Numbered from the stretch's first letter, positions 1-9,043 are shown. The stretch: 64,000 nt of DNA from Gammaproteobacteria bacterium (GCA_029289235.1 JARFTZ010000062.1:1-64000), one strand, 5' to 3'. Notes: generated by a model not told the origin, from the letters alone. Numbers and translations are program-made.

Positions 1-1
1 C

Positions 2-442
2 CTGATCGGCGCCTACCTGTTCTTCGTCATCGCCAACATCGTCACCGGCAACTGGTGGCACTTCGTCCCCAGGCCGCCCGGCATCCTGCGCCGCATCCTC
101 ATCCAGGCCCGCTGGTACGGGATCGGCATCTTCCGCGGCGAACCGCACCCGCACCACCCCTCGCCGGAGGAACACTTCAACGCCCTGCAGGCCATCACCT
201 ACTGGAAGGTCATGTACCTGCTCCTGCCGGTGAACCTGCTCACCGGGCTGATCTACCTCTACCCCGAGTTCGCCCCGGACACCCTGTTCGGCTTCGACGG
301 CCTGCTGCCGATTGCCCTCACGCACTACCTGTCCGCGGTGGCACTGCTGCTCTTCCTGCTCTCGCACATCTACCTCGGCACCACCGGCAAGACCGTCGGG
401 CAGATGTTCAAGATGATGATCACCGGCTGGCACGAGCACTGA
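2..442 (+). CDS. Membrane cytochrome b subunit (cytochrome b561 / thiosulfate-reductase-like), C-terminal part
   Basis: The reading frame is open from the window edge, so the N-terminus is missing. The visible 146 residues hold hydrophobic segments near the start, in the middle (LLLPVNLLTGLIYLY) and near the end (THYLSAVALLLFLLSHIYLG). The last has two histidines spaced as for a haem b ligand pair. The FRGEPHP motif followed by a proline- and histidine-rich loop is typical of the di-haem cytochrome b that anchors thiosulfate, formate or tetrathionate-type oxidoreductases and exchanges electrons with the quinone pool. A c-type cytochrome follows, so the pair probably belongs to one respiratory complex whose catalytic subunit lies upstream of the window. 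The exact partner enzyme cannot be told from this fragment. Confidence 0.75.
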   Translation: MIGAYLFFVIANIVTGNWWHFVPRPPGILRRILIQARWYGIGIFRGEPHPHHPSPEEHFNALQAITYWKVMYLLLPVNLLTGLIYLYPEFAPDTLFGFDGLLPIALTHYLSAVALLLFLLSHIYLGTTGKTVGQMFKMMITGWHEH

Positions 443-466
443 GCCATGTCGAGACGAACCGAAAAC

Positions 467-567
467 CCACCGCAAAGGCGCGAAGGGGCGAAGATTTCGC
501 AAAGAAGAGCCCGAACCACACGGGATTTCCTTCGCGTTTCCTTTGCCCCTTCGCGCCTTTGCGGTGG
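467..567. repeat. Perfect 23-bp inverted repeat, dispersed-palindrome type
   Basis: Positions 467-489 and 545-567 are exact reverse complements (arm begins ccaccgcaaaggcgcgaag) separated by 55 bp. It fills most of the gap between the cytochrome b and cytochrome c genes and ends just before the cytochrome c ribosome-binding site. The arms read as the recurrent peptide-like strings RKGAKG and LRAFAVG in spurious reading frames, which I recall from many proteobacterial genomes as a dispersed non-coding palindrome. No second copy was noticed in this window. Confidence 0.7.
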
Positions 568-601
568 ATGTTGGTAATTGTTTTTTTCCAAGGAGACCTC
601 C

Positions 602-940
602 ATGAACCCATCCCTGCTCCTCGCCACCGCCGGCCTGACCGCCACCCTGCTCAGCGCGCCCGTCCAGGCTCTCGACGCCGCCGCGGCGGAAGCGCTGGCC
701 AAGAAGGAAGGCTGCCTGAAGTGCCACGCCGTGGACAAGAAGAAGGACGCCATCTCGCTGAAGGATATTGCCAGGAAGCACGCCGGCAAGGCGGACGGCG
801 AGGCGAAGATCCTGGCGCAGATCACCACCGGCCAGAAGGTCAAGCTCGAGGACGGCTCCGAGGAGGAGCACAAGACCGTCAAGTCCAAGGATCAGGCCGC
901 GCTCTCCAACATGATCCAGTGGATCCTGTCGTTGAAGTAG
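602..940 (+). CDS. Small periplasmic c-type cytochrome
   Basis: 112 residues. A signal peptide (about residues 1-23, hydrophobic core then PVQA) directs it to the periplasm. One haem-binding CLKCH motif lies about 16 residues into the mature protein. The ATG at 602 is chosen because AAGGAG (590-595) sits just upstream; an in-frame upstream start would add residues before the signal peptide. No methionine stands in a typical class I ligand position. The only other histidine is in EEEHKTVKS, so the distal ligand is uncertain. It follows a membrane cytochrome b and is followed by a terminator, so it is probably the electron-transfer partner of that complex. Confidence 0.85.
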   Translation: MNPSLLLATAGLTATLLSAPVQALDAAAAEALAKKEGCLKCHAVDKKKDAISLKDIARKHAGKADGEAKILAQITTGQKVKLEDGSEEEHKTVKSKDQAALSNMIQWILSLK

Positions 941-970
941 ACCCCGAAAAAGCCCGATTCCCCCGAACAG

Positions 971-996
971 GCCCCGGCTCGCCGGGGCTTGTCGTT
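971..996 (+). terminator. Intrinsic terminator after the cytochrome c gene
   Basis: gccccgg (971-977), a four-base loop, then ccggggc (982-988), followed by a T-rich stretch (ttgtcgttt). It separates the cytochrome genes from hypF. Confidence 0.6.
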
Positions 997-1116
997 TCTC
1001 CGTGGTCATTCGGTGGTTGGTGTTCAATTGGTGATACCACGAATTCACCTGGCCAAGGTCATGCGCTAGAATCCGCCGCTCTGAAGTGCTATGCCAATAC
1101 AGTATCGAGAGCCCCC

Positions 1117-3438
1117 GTGTCCAGTTCCGAAAACCCAGGCAGTATTCATTGCCAGCGCATCCGCCTGACCGGCGTCGTCCAGGGCGTCGGTTTCCGTCCG
1201 TTCGTCTGGCGCCTCGCCAAGGAGTTGCGCCTCACCGGCTGGGTACGCACCGATGCCAGGGGGCTGGAGATCGAGGTACGCGGTCCGCACATGAAGATCG
1301 ACAGCCTGGTCGACCGACTGCGCCGCGAGGCGCCGCCCTTTTCACGCATCGACTCGGTACAGCGTCGGTCTGCCGAGCCGGAAGACATCGCCGACGACTT
1401 CGCGATCATCGATAGCCTTGGCGGCCGCACGGCGACGATGATCGGGCCGGATACCGCTGTCTGTCGCAATTGCCAGGCCGACATGTTCGATCCGAAAGGG
1501 CGGCGCTGGCGCTACGCCTTTACCAGCTGCGCCCATTGCGGGCCGCGCTTCTCGATCTGCCACGACCTGCCGTTCGACCGGGAGCGCACCAGCTTCCGGG
1601 CTTTTCCGGCCTGCAAAAAATGCCGCGGCGAATTCGAGCGCCCTCATGACCGGCGGCTGCACACCGCCGGCATCAGCTGCCCGAAATGCGGGCCGCAGCT
1701 GTCACTGCTCGATCCGCTTGGGAAGCCCATTCACGGCGATGCGCTCGCGAATGTCCTCGCGCTGCTGAAAGAGGGAAAGATTCTGGCCATCAAGGGACCG
1801 GGCGGCTTCCAGCTGATGTGCGATGCGCGCAATGTCGAAGCGGTCGCCGCGCTGCGCGTGCGCAAGCGCCAGGCGGCACGGCCGTTCGCAGTGATGTTCG
1901 CCAACGCGTTGTCGGCGACGGCCTGCGTGCACGTCAGCGTCGGCGAACCGGGGCTGCTGAATCTGCCGGAGCGGCCGATCATCCTGTTGCGCAAGCGCCA
2001 CCGCTGCGACGCCGCACTGCCGGGCGTGGCGCCCGACCTGGCCTGGCTCGGGGTGATGCTGCCGGCCTCGCCGCTGCACTACCTGCTGTTCCACGAGGCT
2101 TCGGGCCGGCCGGAAGGGACGGATTGGCTCGACCGGGCGGAAGAACTGGCCCTCGTCGTCACCAGCGGCAACCCGGCCGGCGAACCGCCGGCGATCGGCA
2201 ATACGGAAGCTCTTGAACGCCTGGCCGGAATCGCCGACGCTTTCCTGATGCACGATCTCGAACTCGCCACTGGCGCCGAGGACAGCATCGCCTGTTCCGG
2301 ACCCGGCGGATTGCAACTGGTGCGCCGCTCACGCGGCTACGCGCCGCGTTCGGTCAAGCTGCCGTTCGCCACTGCACCAATCCTCGCCGTCGGCGCCCAC
2401 GACAAGAGCACGGTCTGTGCCACGCGGGGCAACGAAGCCTTCCTGTCGCCGCACATGGCCAGTCTCGTCGATGCGTCATCGACGGAGGCCATCGGACTGG
2501 CGGCCGCTCACCTGTTGCAACTGCTCGACGTCTCGCCGTCGCTGATCGCCCATGATCTCGACCCACGGAGTCCGGCGACGCGTCTGGCTGTCGCGCTGGC
2601 GGAAGAGCGCAACCTTCCGTTGCTGGCGGTGCAGCACCATCACGCGCATGTCGCGGCGATCCTCGCCGAACACCACGTCGAGGGACCGGTCTATGCGCTG
2701 GCGCTCGACGGATTCGGCATCGGCAACGACGGCCAGCCGTGGGGTGGCGAGTTGCTTCGGGTGGATGGCGCGTCGTTCGCCCGACTGGGGCATCTCGCCC
2801 CGCTCGGACTCTGCGCCGGCGACCCCGAGAACGGACAGCCCTGGCGACTGGCGGCGGCAGTCCTGCAAGCCCTCGGGCGCGGCAGCGAAATCGAACGCCG
2901 CTTTGCCACACAACCCGAGGCGGCACGGATCGCCGCCGATCTGGCCAGCGGCGCCGGCATCCAGCCGACGACGAGTCTCGGCCGGCTGCTCGATGCGGCG
3001 GCAGGACTGCTCGCCATCTGTCCGGTGGCGCGCTTCGGCGGGCAGGGCGGGCTGCTACTCGAAGGGCTGGCCGAGCATCAGGGCGAGGTGGCGCCGTTGC
3101 CCGGCGGCTGGCGGATCGAGGGCGGCTGTCTTGACCTGCTGCCGTTGTTTGCCGCACTGGCCGACGAGAAGAATGTGCAGCACGGCGCGGCGCTGTTCCA
3201 TGCGACACTGGCCGCCGCGCTCGCCGAATGGTTGCTCGCTGTCGCGCCGGTCGGCACGACCGTGGCGGCCGGCGGCGGCTGCATGCAGAACCAGGTGCTG
3301 GGTCGCGGGCTGCGCGACCGCCTGGGCAACGCCGGCTTCCACCTGATCGAGGCGCGCCGCATCCCCCCCAACGACGGCGGCATCGCCCTCGGGCAAGCCT
3401 GGATCGCCCAGCACACGCTGCGGGGGCCGACGGCCTAA
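1117..3438 (+). CDS. hypF: Carbamoyltransferase HypF ([NiFe]-hydrogenase maturation)
   Basis: Makes the thiocarboxamide on HypE that supplies the CN ligands of the [NiFe]-hydrogenase active site. The 773-residue length and full domain order fit HypF. An acylphosphatase domain carries VQGVGFRPF at about 21-29. Two zinc-finger units begin at Cys116/Cys119 and Cys166/Cys169. A YrdC-like domain follows, then a Kae1/TobZ-like carbamoyltransferase domain with HHHAH at 507-511 and GGGCMQNQ near the end. A GTG at 1117 is used as start; the frame stays open far upstream but that stretch crosses the cytochrome genes. No other hyp or hydrogenase gene is in the window. The stop overlaps the convergent rlpA stop by 4 nt. 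Confidence 0.93.
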   Translation: MSSSENPGSIHCQRIRLTGVVQGVGFRPFVWRLAKELRLTGWVRTDARGLEIEVRGPHMKIDSLVDRLRREAPPFSRIDSVQRRSAEPEDIADDFAIIDSLGGRTATMIGPDTAVCRNCQADMFDPKGRRWRYAFTSCAHCGPRFSICHDLPFDRERTSFRAFPACKKCRGEFERPHDRRLHTAGISCPKCGPQLSLLDPLGKPIHGDALANVLALLKEGKILAIKGPGGFQLMCDARNVEAVAALRVRKRQAARPFAVMFANALSATACVHVSVGEPGLLNLPERPIILLRKRHRCDAALPGVAPDLAWLGVMLPASPLHYLLFHEASGRPEGTDWLDRAEELALVVTSGNPAGEPPAIGNTEALERLAGIADAFLMHDLELATGAEDSIACSGPGGLQLVRRSRGYAPRSVKLPFATAPILAVGAHDKSTVCATRGNEAFLSPHMASLVDASSTEAIGLAAAHLLQLLDVSPSLIAHDLDPRSPATRLAVALAEERNLPLLAVQHHHAHVAAILAEHHVEGPVYALALDGFGIGNDGQPWGGELLRVDGASFARLGHLAPLGLCAGDPENGQPWRLAAAVLQALGRGSEIERRFATQPEAARIAADLASGAGIQPTTSLGRLLDAAAGLLAICPVARFGGQGGLLLEGLAEHQGEVAPLPGGWRIEGGCLDLLPLFAALADEKNVQHGAALFHATLAAALAEWLLAVAPVGTTVAAGGGCMQNQVLGRGLRDRLGNAGFHLIEARRIPPNDGGIALGQAWIAQHTLRGPTA

Positions 3439-4433
3439 CGCGTGACGAACGTCGGCTTGTAGCCCAACGCCAGGCGAATCCGCTCGGCCACCCGTTCGGC
3501 ATCGCTGCGGCTCGGGTACGGACCGAGGTGAACGCGGTGGATGCCGCCGCTGGCCTGGATCTGGATGCCCTCGCCCAGCCAGTCGAGCTCCCGCGCCAGA
3601 TGCGAACGCAGGCTCTCCGCATTGTCGGCATTGGAAAAGGCGCCCAGTTGCAGGAAGAGCCCCCTGGCTTCGCCGTTGACCGCGTCGGCGGCTTTTGTCG
3701 TCGCCGCTCCGTCAACCGCAAGCTGCGCCATCAATTGTTCGAAGTCGCTCTGATCAGCAGGCGGGGCGGGAGGCTTCACCGGCAGCGGCGGCTGCCGCGC
3801 TTCGGCGTAGAGCGGCGAGGTCGGTCCGGTCGGCAGCATGGCCTCGACCTCGACCAGCGTGCTGCCGTTGTTGACGTAGCCGAGACGGTGGGCCGCGGCG
3901 TAGGAGAGGTCGATGATCCGGTCGGCGTGGAACGGGCCGCGGTCATTGACGCGCACGATCACCGTCCGGCCGTTGCCGACGTTGGTGACCCTGACGTACG
4001 ACGGCAGAGCCAGCGTCGGATGTGCGGCGGTCATCGCGAACATGTCGTACGTTTCGCCGATCGAGGTCTTCTGGCCGTGAAACTTCTTGCCGTACCAGCT
4101 GGCGATGCCGCGCTGGCGCACGGGCTTCAGGCGCGTGTTCGGCACGTAGGACTTGCCGAGGACTTCATAAGGGCGGTTGGCGAAGCGATGCAGCGGTTCC
4201 AGCTGCGGCTGCGCGTCGGGAATGTCATCGAGGTTGTCGGGGATGTCGTCGGCCGGGCCGTCGTCCTTGTAGTAGCCGCCGCCGCGCTTCTGGACCACGG
4301 TGGACTTGCGCGCCGATGCCGGACTGGCCCCGGAGCCCGGATCGGCTATGCGCGTCGGCTGACCGCCGCAACCCGCCAGTATCAGGAACAGGCTCAGGAC
4401 GGCAATCCGCACTCCCCGCTGTGCGCATTTCAT
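3435..4433 (-). CDS. rlpA: Septal ring lytic transglycosylase / rare lipoprotein A
   Basis: 332-residue outer-membrane lipoprotein. The signal ends in a lipobox with Cys22 (ILAGC). The RlpA double-psi beta-barrel domain (about 108-205) starts at GIASWYGKKFHGQKTSIGE and includes VRVNDRGPFH. A linker rich in Pro and Ala leads to a C-terminal SPOR domain (about 255-332), which binds glycan strands lacking stem peptides at the division site. The known activity of the family is cleavage of such naked glycans. It is the last gene of the mreBCD-mrdA-rodA run and starts 10 nt after the rodA stop. Confidence 0.93.
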   Translation of the reverse strand: MKCAQRGVRIAVLSLFLILAGCGGQPTRIADPGSGASPASARKSTVVQKRGGGYYKDDGPADDIPDNLDDIPDAQPQLEPLHRFANRPYEVLGKSYVPNTRLKPVRQRGIASWYGKKFHGQKTSIGETYDMFAMTAAHPTLALPSYVRVTNVGNGRTVIVRVNDRGPFHADRIIDLSYAAAHRLGYVNNGSTLVEVEAMLPTGPTSPLYAEARQPPLPVKPPAPPADQSDFEQLMAQLAVDGAATTKAADAVNGEARGLFLQLGAFSNADNAESLRSHLARELDWLGEGIQIQASGGIHRVHLGPYPSRSDAERVAERIRLALGYKPTFVTR

Positions 4434-4443
4434 CTATCGAGCC

Positions 4444-5574
4444 TCACTGCTTGACCAGCATCCGGTGCGACTGGATGCTCATCAGGATGCCGACGCCGAG
4501 GAAGAGCGTCACCAGCGCCGTGCCGCCGTAGCTCATGAACGGCAGGGGCACGCCGACGACCGGCAGGATGCCGCTGACCATGCCCATGTTGACGAAGGCG
4601 TAGGTGAAGAAGCTGAGGGTGATCGAGCCGGCCAGAACGCGCGCGAACAGGGTCGAGGCGTTGGCGGTGATCATCAGCCCGCGGGCGATGAGCAGCAGGT
4701 AAAGCGCGACGAGGATGCAGTTCCCGACCAGCCCGCGCTCTTCGGAAAAAACGGCGAAAATGAAGTCGGTGTGGCGTTCCGGGATGAACTCCAGGTGCGT
4801 CTGGGTACCTTGCAGCCAGCCCTTGCCGAACGGCCCGCCGGAACCGATGGCGATGGTCGACTGGATGATGTGGTAGCCCGAGCCAAGCGGGTCGGAGCTC
4901 GGGTCGATCAGCGTCATGATGCGTTTCCGCTGGTAGTCGTGCAGCATGCTCCAGATGAAGGGCGCGGCGGCGATCCCGGCGGCAAGCATGCCGAAAATGA
5001 TCTTCCACGGCAGACCGGCAAAAAAGATCACGTAGAAACCGGCGGCGCCGACGAGCAGCGCCGTGCCGAGATCCGGCTGCTTGGCGATCAGGACGAAGGG
5101 CACGAGAAGCAGCAGCCCGGCGACGGCGTAATGACGCAGCCGCAACGTCGCCTCGTATTTGTGGAAGTACCAGGCGAGCATCAGCGGCGTCGCAATTTTT
5201 AGGATTTCCGACGGCTGGATGCGGGTGATGCCGATCGACAGCCAGCGGCGCGCGCCGTTGATCTTGATGCCCATGACGAACACCAGCACCAGCAGGACGA
5301 TGCCGACCAGGTAAAGCGGGACGGCGAAGCGCATCAGTTTCTGCGGCGGCAACTGCGCAATGAGCCACATGACCACGATCCCGACACCCATGTTCATCAG
5401 CTGCCCGGCGGTCCGGTTGCTCGCGTAGGCTGTCGCGCTGTAGATGGTCGCCAGACCGAAGGCCATGATCACCAGGGTGATGGTCAGCAGCGGACCGTCG
5501 AGATTGGCGACCAGCCGCCGCTGGAAACGCCGGAACCAGTGATGCTGCTGCTGGATGATCGGATTAGTGTTCAT
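4444..5574 (-). CDS. rodA: Rod-shape SEDS peptidoglycan glycosyltransferase RodA
   Basis: 376 residues with about ten hydrophobic segments; SEDS-family motifs include GITRIQPSE and the PFMSYGG loop near the C-terminus. RodA polymerises glycan strands with its partner transpeptidase PBP2 in the elongasome at the inner membrane. The start at 5574 (MNTNPI) is preferred to an upstream one because GGAGAG lies just before it; it overlaps the end of mrdA by 11 nt, suggesting translational coupling. Confidence 0.95.
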   Translation of the reverse strand: MNTNPIIQQQHHWFRRFQRRLVANLDGPLLTITLVIMAFGLATIYSATAYASNRTAGQLMNMGVGIVVMWLIAQLPPQKLMRFAVPLYLVGIVLLVLVFVMGIKINGARRWLSIGITRIQPSEILKIATPLMLAWYFHKYEATLRLRHYAVAGLLLLVPFVLIAKQPDLGTALLVGAAGFYVIFFAGLPWKIIFGMLAAGIAAAPFIWSMLHDYQRKRIMTLIDPSSDPLGSGYHIIQSTIAIGSGGPFGKGWLQGTQTHLEFIPERHTDFIFAVFSEERGLVGNCILVALYLLLIARGLMITANASTLFARVLAGSITLSFFTYAFVNMGMVSGILPVVGVPLPFMSYGGTALVTLFLGVGILMSIQSHRMLVKQ

Positions 5575-7471
5575 CGCTCTCCACCGCCGCTTCGTCTTCC
5601 TTGGCCGCACCGAGCGGCGATTTTCCAAGCAGGTAGTAGTCCAGCACCATGCGCGCGATCGGCGCGGCCGATTGGGAGCCGAAGCCGCCGTTCTCGACCA
5701 GCACCGCCAGGGCGATCTTCGGCTGCTCGGCCGGGGCAAAGGCGATGAACAGCGCGTGGTCGCGCAGTTCTTCTTTGATCTTGTGTGCCTTGTACTCCGC
5801 TCCCTTGAGGCTGAACACCTGCGCCGTGCCGGTCTTCCCGCCGGAAACGTATTCCGCGCCGGCGAAAGCCCTGGCGCCGGTGCCTTCCTTGTTGACGCCG
5901 ACCATGGCTCTCTTGATCGTCTCGATGTTCTGCTTCTTCCATGGCAGGACGCGCAGCGGCTCGGGCTCGATCAGGGTCTTTTCGCCGCTGCGGCTGTCGG
6001 TGATGTGGCGCACGAGATGCGGCCGGTACAGCACGCCATCGTTGGCCAGCGCTGCCATGGCCTGCGCCAGCTGGATCGGCGTGTAGGCGTTGTACCCCTG
6101 GCCGATGCCGATCGAGATCGTCTCGCCGCCGAACCATTTCTGCTGCTCGGGCTTGCGGAAACGGCGCTTCTTCCATTCCGGCGAGGGCAGCACGCCAACC
6201 GACTCGCCGTCGATGTCGATGCCGGTCTTGCTGCCGAAGCCGATCGGTGCCATGAAGCGGGCGATGCTATCGATCCCCATGTCATTGGCCAGCATGTAGT
6301 AATAGGTGTCGCAGGATTCCACGATCGACTTGTACATGTCGACCATGCCGTGCCCGCCCTTCTTGTCATCGCGGAAGGTATGTCCGCCGAAGGTGAAGGA
6401 TCCCGGGTCTGCGATGGCTTGCGCCGGCGTGCGCTTGCCGGTTTCGAGGGCCGCGAGGGCCATGAACGGCTTGAACGTCGATCCCGGGGGATAGGCGCCG
6501 TTCAGCGCGCGGTTGACCATCGGCCGGTTGGGCGAATTGTTGAGCTGGTCCCAGTCTTCCGAACGGATGCCGTCGACGAACAGGTTGGGGTCGAAGGTCG
6601 GCGTGGACACCAGCGCCAGGATGCCGCCGGTGGACGGCTCGATGGCGACGAGGGCGCCGCGCCGCTCGCCGAAGGCCTTCTCGGCGATTTCCTGCAACTT
6701 GATGTCGAGCGTCAGGGTCAGGTTGTTGCCCGGTGTGGGGGGCGTCCGCGAGAGGTTGCGCACGGCCCGCCCGCCGGCGTCGATTTCCACCTTCTCGTAG
6801 CCGGTCTGGCCGTGCAGGTGAAACTCGTAGGACTTCTCCAGGCCGGTCTTGCCGATGTGCTCGGAGCCTTTGTAGTTGGCCGATTCGCCCTTTTCCTCGA
6901 TGGCCTCCAGGTCCGTTCTGTTGATCCGGTTGATGTAGCCGATGGCGTGCGCCGCGACCGGGCCGAGCGGATACTGGCGAAAAAGGCGCGCCTTGACCTC
7001 GACGCCGGGAAAACGGAAGCGATTGGCGGCAACACGGGCGACCTCTTCGTCGGAAAGGCGGGAGCGGATCGGCAAGCTCTCGAACGAGCGGCTTTCTTCG
7101 AGCAGCTTGCGGAAACGCCGTTTGTCCTTCGGCTGGATTTCCACCAGTTCGCCAAGTTTTTCGATGGTCGCGTCGAGATCATCGACTTTCGACGGCGTGA
7201 TTTCGAGCGTGAAGGCCGAATAGTTGCGCGCCAGAACGATGCCGTTGCGGTCGGTGATGACGCCCCTGTCGGGCGGGATCGGCACCAGCGAGATGCGATT
7301 GTCCTCGGCGCGGGTTGAATAGTACTCGTGCTGGACAACCTGCAGGAAAGCGAAGCGCCCGATCAGCGCGCCGAATGCCAGCACGACCACCCCGGCGGCG
7401 CAGAGCACGCGGAAACGGAAGCGCTGCAGGTCACCGTCCTGGTGGGCTGGCGAAGTGGTGCGAATCAACAC
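5564..7471 (-). CDS. mrdA: Penicillin-binding protein 2 (elongation transpeptidase)
   Basis: 635 residues, the class B PBP that cross-links peptidoglycan made by RodA during side-wall growth. An N-terminal membrane anchor (about 20-45) is followed by the PBP dimerisation domain and then the transpeptidase domain. The active-site motif STFK places the catalytic serine at about residue 331, SCDTYYY is the SxD motif, and KTGTAQ lies near residue 546. The start is GTG at 7471. It is fourth in the mreB-mreC-mreD-mrdA-rodA-rlpA operon. Confidence 0.95.
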   Translation of the reverse strand: MLIRTTSPAHQDGDLQRFRFRVLCAAGVVVLAFGALIGRFAFLQVVQHEYYSTRAEDNRISLVPIPPDRGVITDRNGIVLARNYSAFTLEITPSKVDDLDATIEKLGELVEIQPKDKRRFRKLLEESRSFESLPIRSRLSDEEVARVAANRFRFPGVEVKARLFRQYPLGPVAAHAIGYINRINRTDLEAIEEKGESANYKGSEHIGKTGLEKSYEFHLHGQTGYEKVEIDAGGRAVRNLSRTPPTPGNNLTLTLDIKLQEIAEKAFGERRGALVAIEPSTGGILALVSTPTFDPNLFVDGIRSEDWDQLNNSPNRPMVNRALNGAYPPGSTFKPFMALAALETGKRTPAQAIADPGSFTFGGHTFRDDKKGGHGMVDMYKSIVESCDTYYYMLANDMGIDSIARFMAPIGFGSKTGIDIDGESVGVLPSPEWKKRRFRKPEQQKWFGGETISIGIGQGYNAYTPIQLAQAMAALANDGVLYRPHLVRHITDSRSGEKTLIEPEPLRVLPWKKQNIETIKRAMVGVNKEGTGARAFAGAEYVSGGKTGTAQVFSLKGAEYKAHKIKEELRDHALFIAFAPAEQPKIALAVLVENGGFGSQSAAPIARMVLDYYLLGKSPLGAAKEDEAAVESDEH

Positions 7472-7490
7472 GGCGGCAGTCCTGGATGCG

Positions 7491-8012
7491 TCAGATCGGA
7501 CGGTTGTCGTCGCGGTCGACCGGCTGGAATTGGGGCAGCAGCAGCACGAAGGTCAGCGGCGCCCACAGCGCGGCGCCGACGAACGGCCCGACGAAATAAT
7601 CAAGTCCGGGCAGGACGATACCCGGCATGGCGCGGGCGAGGTACTGCACGCCCTGGACGACGAGCAGCAGAGGGAGAATGTGCAGCGCCTGCTTGGCGAG
7701 CGGGAACCAGAGCACCCGCCGCGCAATCGCCGAACCGGCGTATGCGGCAAGAACATAGGCCAGCGCGTGTTGCCCGAGGACACCGGCGTCGGCGACGTCC
7801 ATGATCAGTCCGAGCAGGAATCCGGCGCCCATGCCGACCCGGCGTGGCTCGCGAATGCACCAGAAAAGCAGGACGAGCGCGACCCAGTCGGGCATCCAGG
7901 GCCAAGCGGAGGTCGGCAGGAAATTCAGCAACAGCGCGACGAACAGGCTGAACGCGATGAACCAGGGGCGGACCGGCAGGAGGATTCGCGAGGAATAGAA
8001 GGTCGGCTGCAT
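7491..8012 (-). CDS. mreD: Rod shape-determining membrane protein MreD
   Basis: 173 residues, mostly hydrophobic, with about five membrane segments. It bridges MreC and the cytoplasmic MreB filament in the elongasome. Recognised mainly by length, hydrophobic pattern (FSLFVALLLNFLP near the N-terminus; GFLLGLIMDV) and position between mreC and mrdA. It begins 4 nt after the mreC stop. Confidence 0.9.
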   Translation of the reverse strand: MQPTFYSSRILLPVRPWFIAFSLFVALLLNFLPTSAWPWMPDWVALVLLFWCIREPRRVGMGAGFLLGLIMDVADAGVLGQHALAYVLAAYAGSAIARRVLWFPLAKQALHILPLLLVVQGVQYLARAMPGIVLPGLDYFVGPFVGAALWAPLTFVLLLPQFQPVDRDDNRPI

Positions 8013-8016
8013 CCGC

Positions 8017-8934
8017 TCAGTCCCTTTTCAGTCGGCGCTTGGTTGTCGGCCTCTTCAGCGCCTTCGCGGCTTCGGGAGCCTTCAATTCCTCAGGAACCGG
8101 CATGACCTCGCGCGGGTCGAGGATCATGACCTCGCCGAAATGCTCCACCCACGCCAGCGGCGCGCAGTGGATTCGAGCGAAGGAGTAGGAGGTGTCGCGC
8201 TCGATGTGCACCACCTTGGCGACCGGCAACCCGCGCGGGAAAACGCCGTCGAGGCCCGACGTCACCAGCGTGTCGCCATTCTGCACGTCCGCGCTCGCCG
8301 GCAGGAAACGCAGATCGAGTTGTCCGTCACCCAGCCCGAAGACCACCGAGCGCTGGCCGGTGCGCAGGATCTGGACCGGGATGGCCTGGTCCTTGTCGGT
8401 GATCAGGGTAATTTCCGCAACGAAGGGGAAGACCCGCGTCACCTGACCGACAACCCCGGCGTCGTCAACCACCGGCTGCCCGGCCGACAGTTTGTCCTGC
8501 AGCCCCTTGTCGACGATCACCCGCCGCGAGAACGGGTCGCGCGCGGCGTAAATGACCTGCGCAACCTGCCCGCTCACCTTCTGCCGTTCGCGCACGTCGA
8601 GCAATTTTCTCAGCCGCTCGTTCTCCGCTTCGAGCTGGCGGGTACGCAGGATGGTTTCGGCATTGACCAGCTGGGCGCGCTTCAGCCGCGCGTTTTCATC
8701 CTCGAGACGCGACAGGCTGGAAAAATAGCCGGCGGAATTCTGCAGGAATTCGACCGGAGCGTGCGCAGCCTGCTGCAACGGGTGCGTGAAGAAGGAAATC
8801 CCCTGACGCAGCAATTCCAGCGTCTGGAAACGCGAATCGACGAACAGCAGGGCCAGCGAGAGCATCGTGTAGAACGACAACTGCGCCAGCGGTGCCGGGC
8901 CGCGTTTGAAAAACGGAGGCGGCTGATGATCCAT
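8017..8934 (-). CDS. mreC: Rod shape-determining protein MreC
   Basis: 305 residues. A single N-terminal membrane helix (about 20-40) is followed by a coiled coil (about 70-110, LSRLEDENARLKRAQLVNAE) and the periplasmic beta-barrel core. MreC is the bitopic scaffold that activates PBP2/RodA. The C-terminus ends in a basic tail (KALKRPTTKRRLKRD). About 109 bp separate it from mreB, with no strong terminator, so the operon probably continues through. Confidence 0.93.
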   Translation of the reverse strand: MDHQPPPFFKRGPAPLAQLSFYTMLSLALLFVDSRFQTLELLRQGISFFTHPLQQAAHAPVEFLQNSAGYFSSLSRLEDENARLKRAQLVNAETILRTRQLEAENERLRKLLDVRERQKVSGQVAQVIYAARDPFSRRVIVDKGLQDKLSAGQPVVDDAGVVGQVTRVFPFVAEITLITDKDQAIPVQILRTGQRSVVFGLGDGQLDLRFLPASADVQNGDTLVTSGLDGVFPRGLPVAKVVHIERDTSYSFARIHCAPLAWVEHFGEVMILDPREVMPVPEELKAPEAAKALKRPTTKRRLKRD

Positions 8935-9043
8935 GCGATTCGGGGCCAGAAAGGCGGGCGGGGAGAAAATGAAACGGCGAGACCGCAGGATTATCCCACA
9001 GTCTCGGCCGCCTTCAGCTACGCTTCGGATGCGTCAAGGACGT

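Noticed and set aside
370-888. Minus-strand open frames between and over the cytochrome genes
   Set aside because: They read through the inverted repeat and antisense to the cytochrome c gene; the peptides are the usual spurious product of this repeat.
55-1116. Upstream extension of the hypF reading frame to position 55
   Set aside because: The stretch crosses the cytochrome b and c genes, a repeat and a terminator and has no HypF homology; the acylphosphatase domain starts just after the GTG at 1117.
2354-3721. 455-codon minus-strand frame over hypF and rlpA
   Set aside because: High-GC antisense shadow, Arg/Pro/Ala-rich with no recognisable domain; hypF is certain on the other strand.
5555-7318. 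587-codon plus-strand frame over mrdA
   Set aside because: Antisense shadow of a clear PBP2 gene with no domain of its own.
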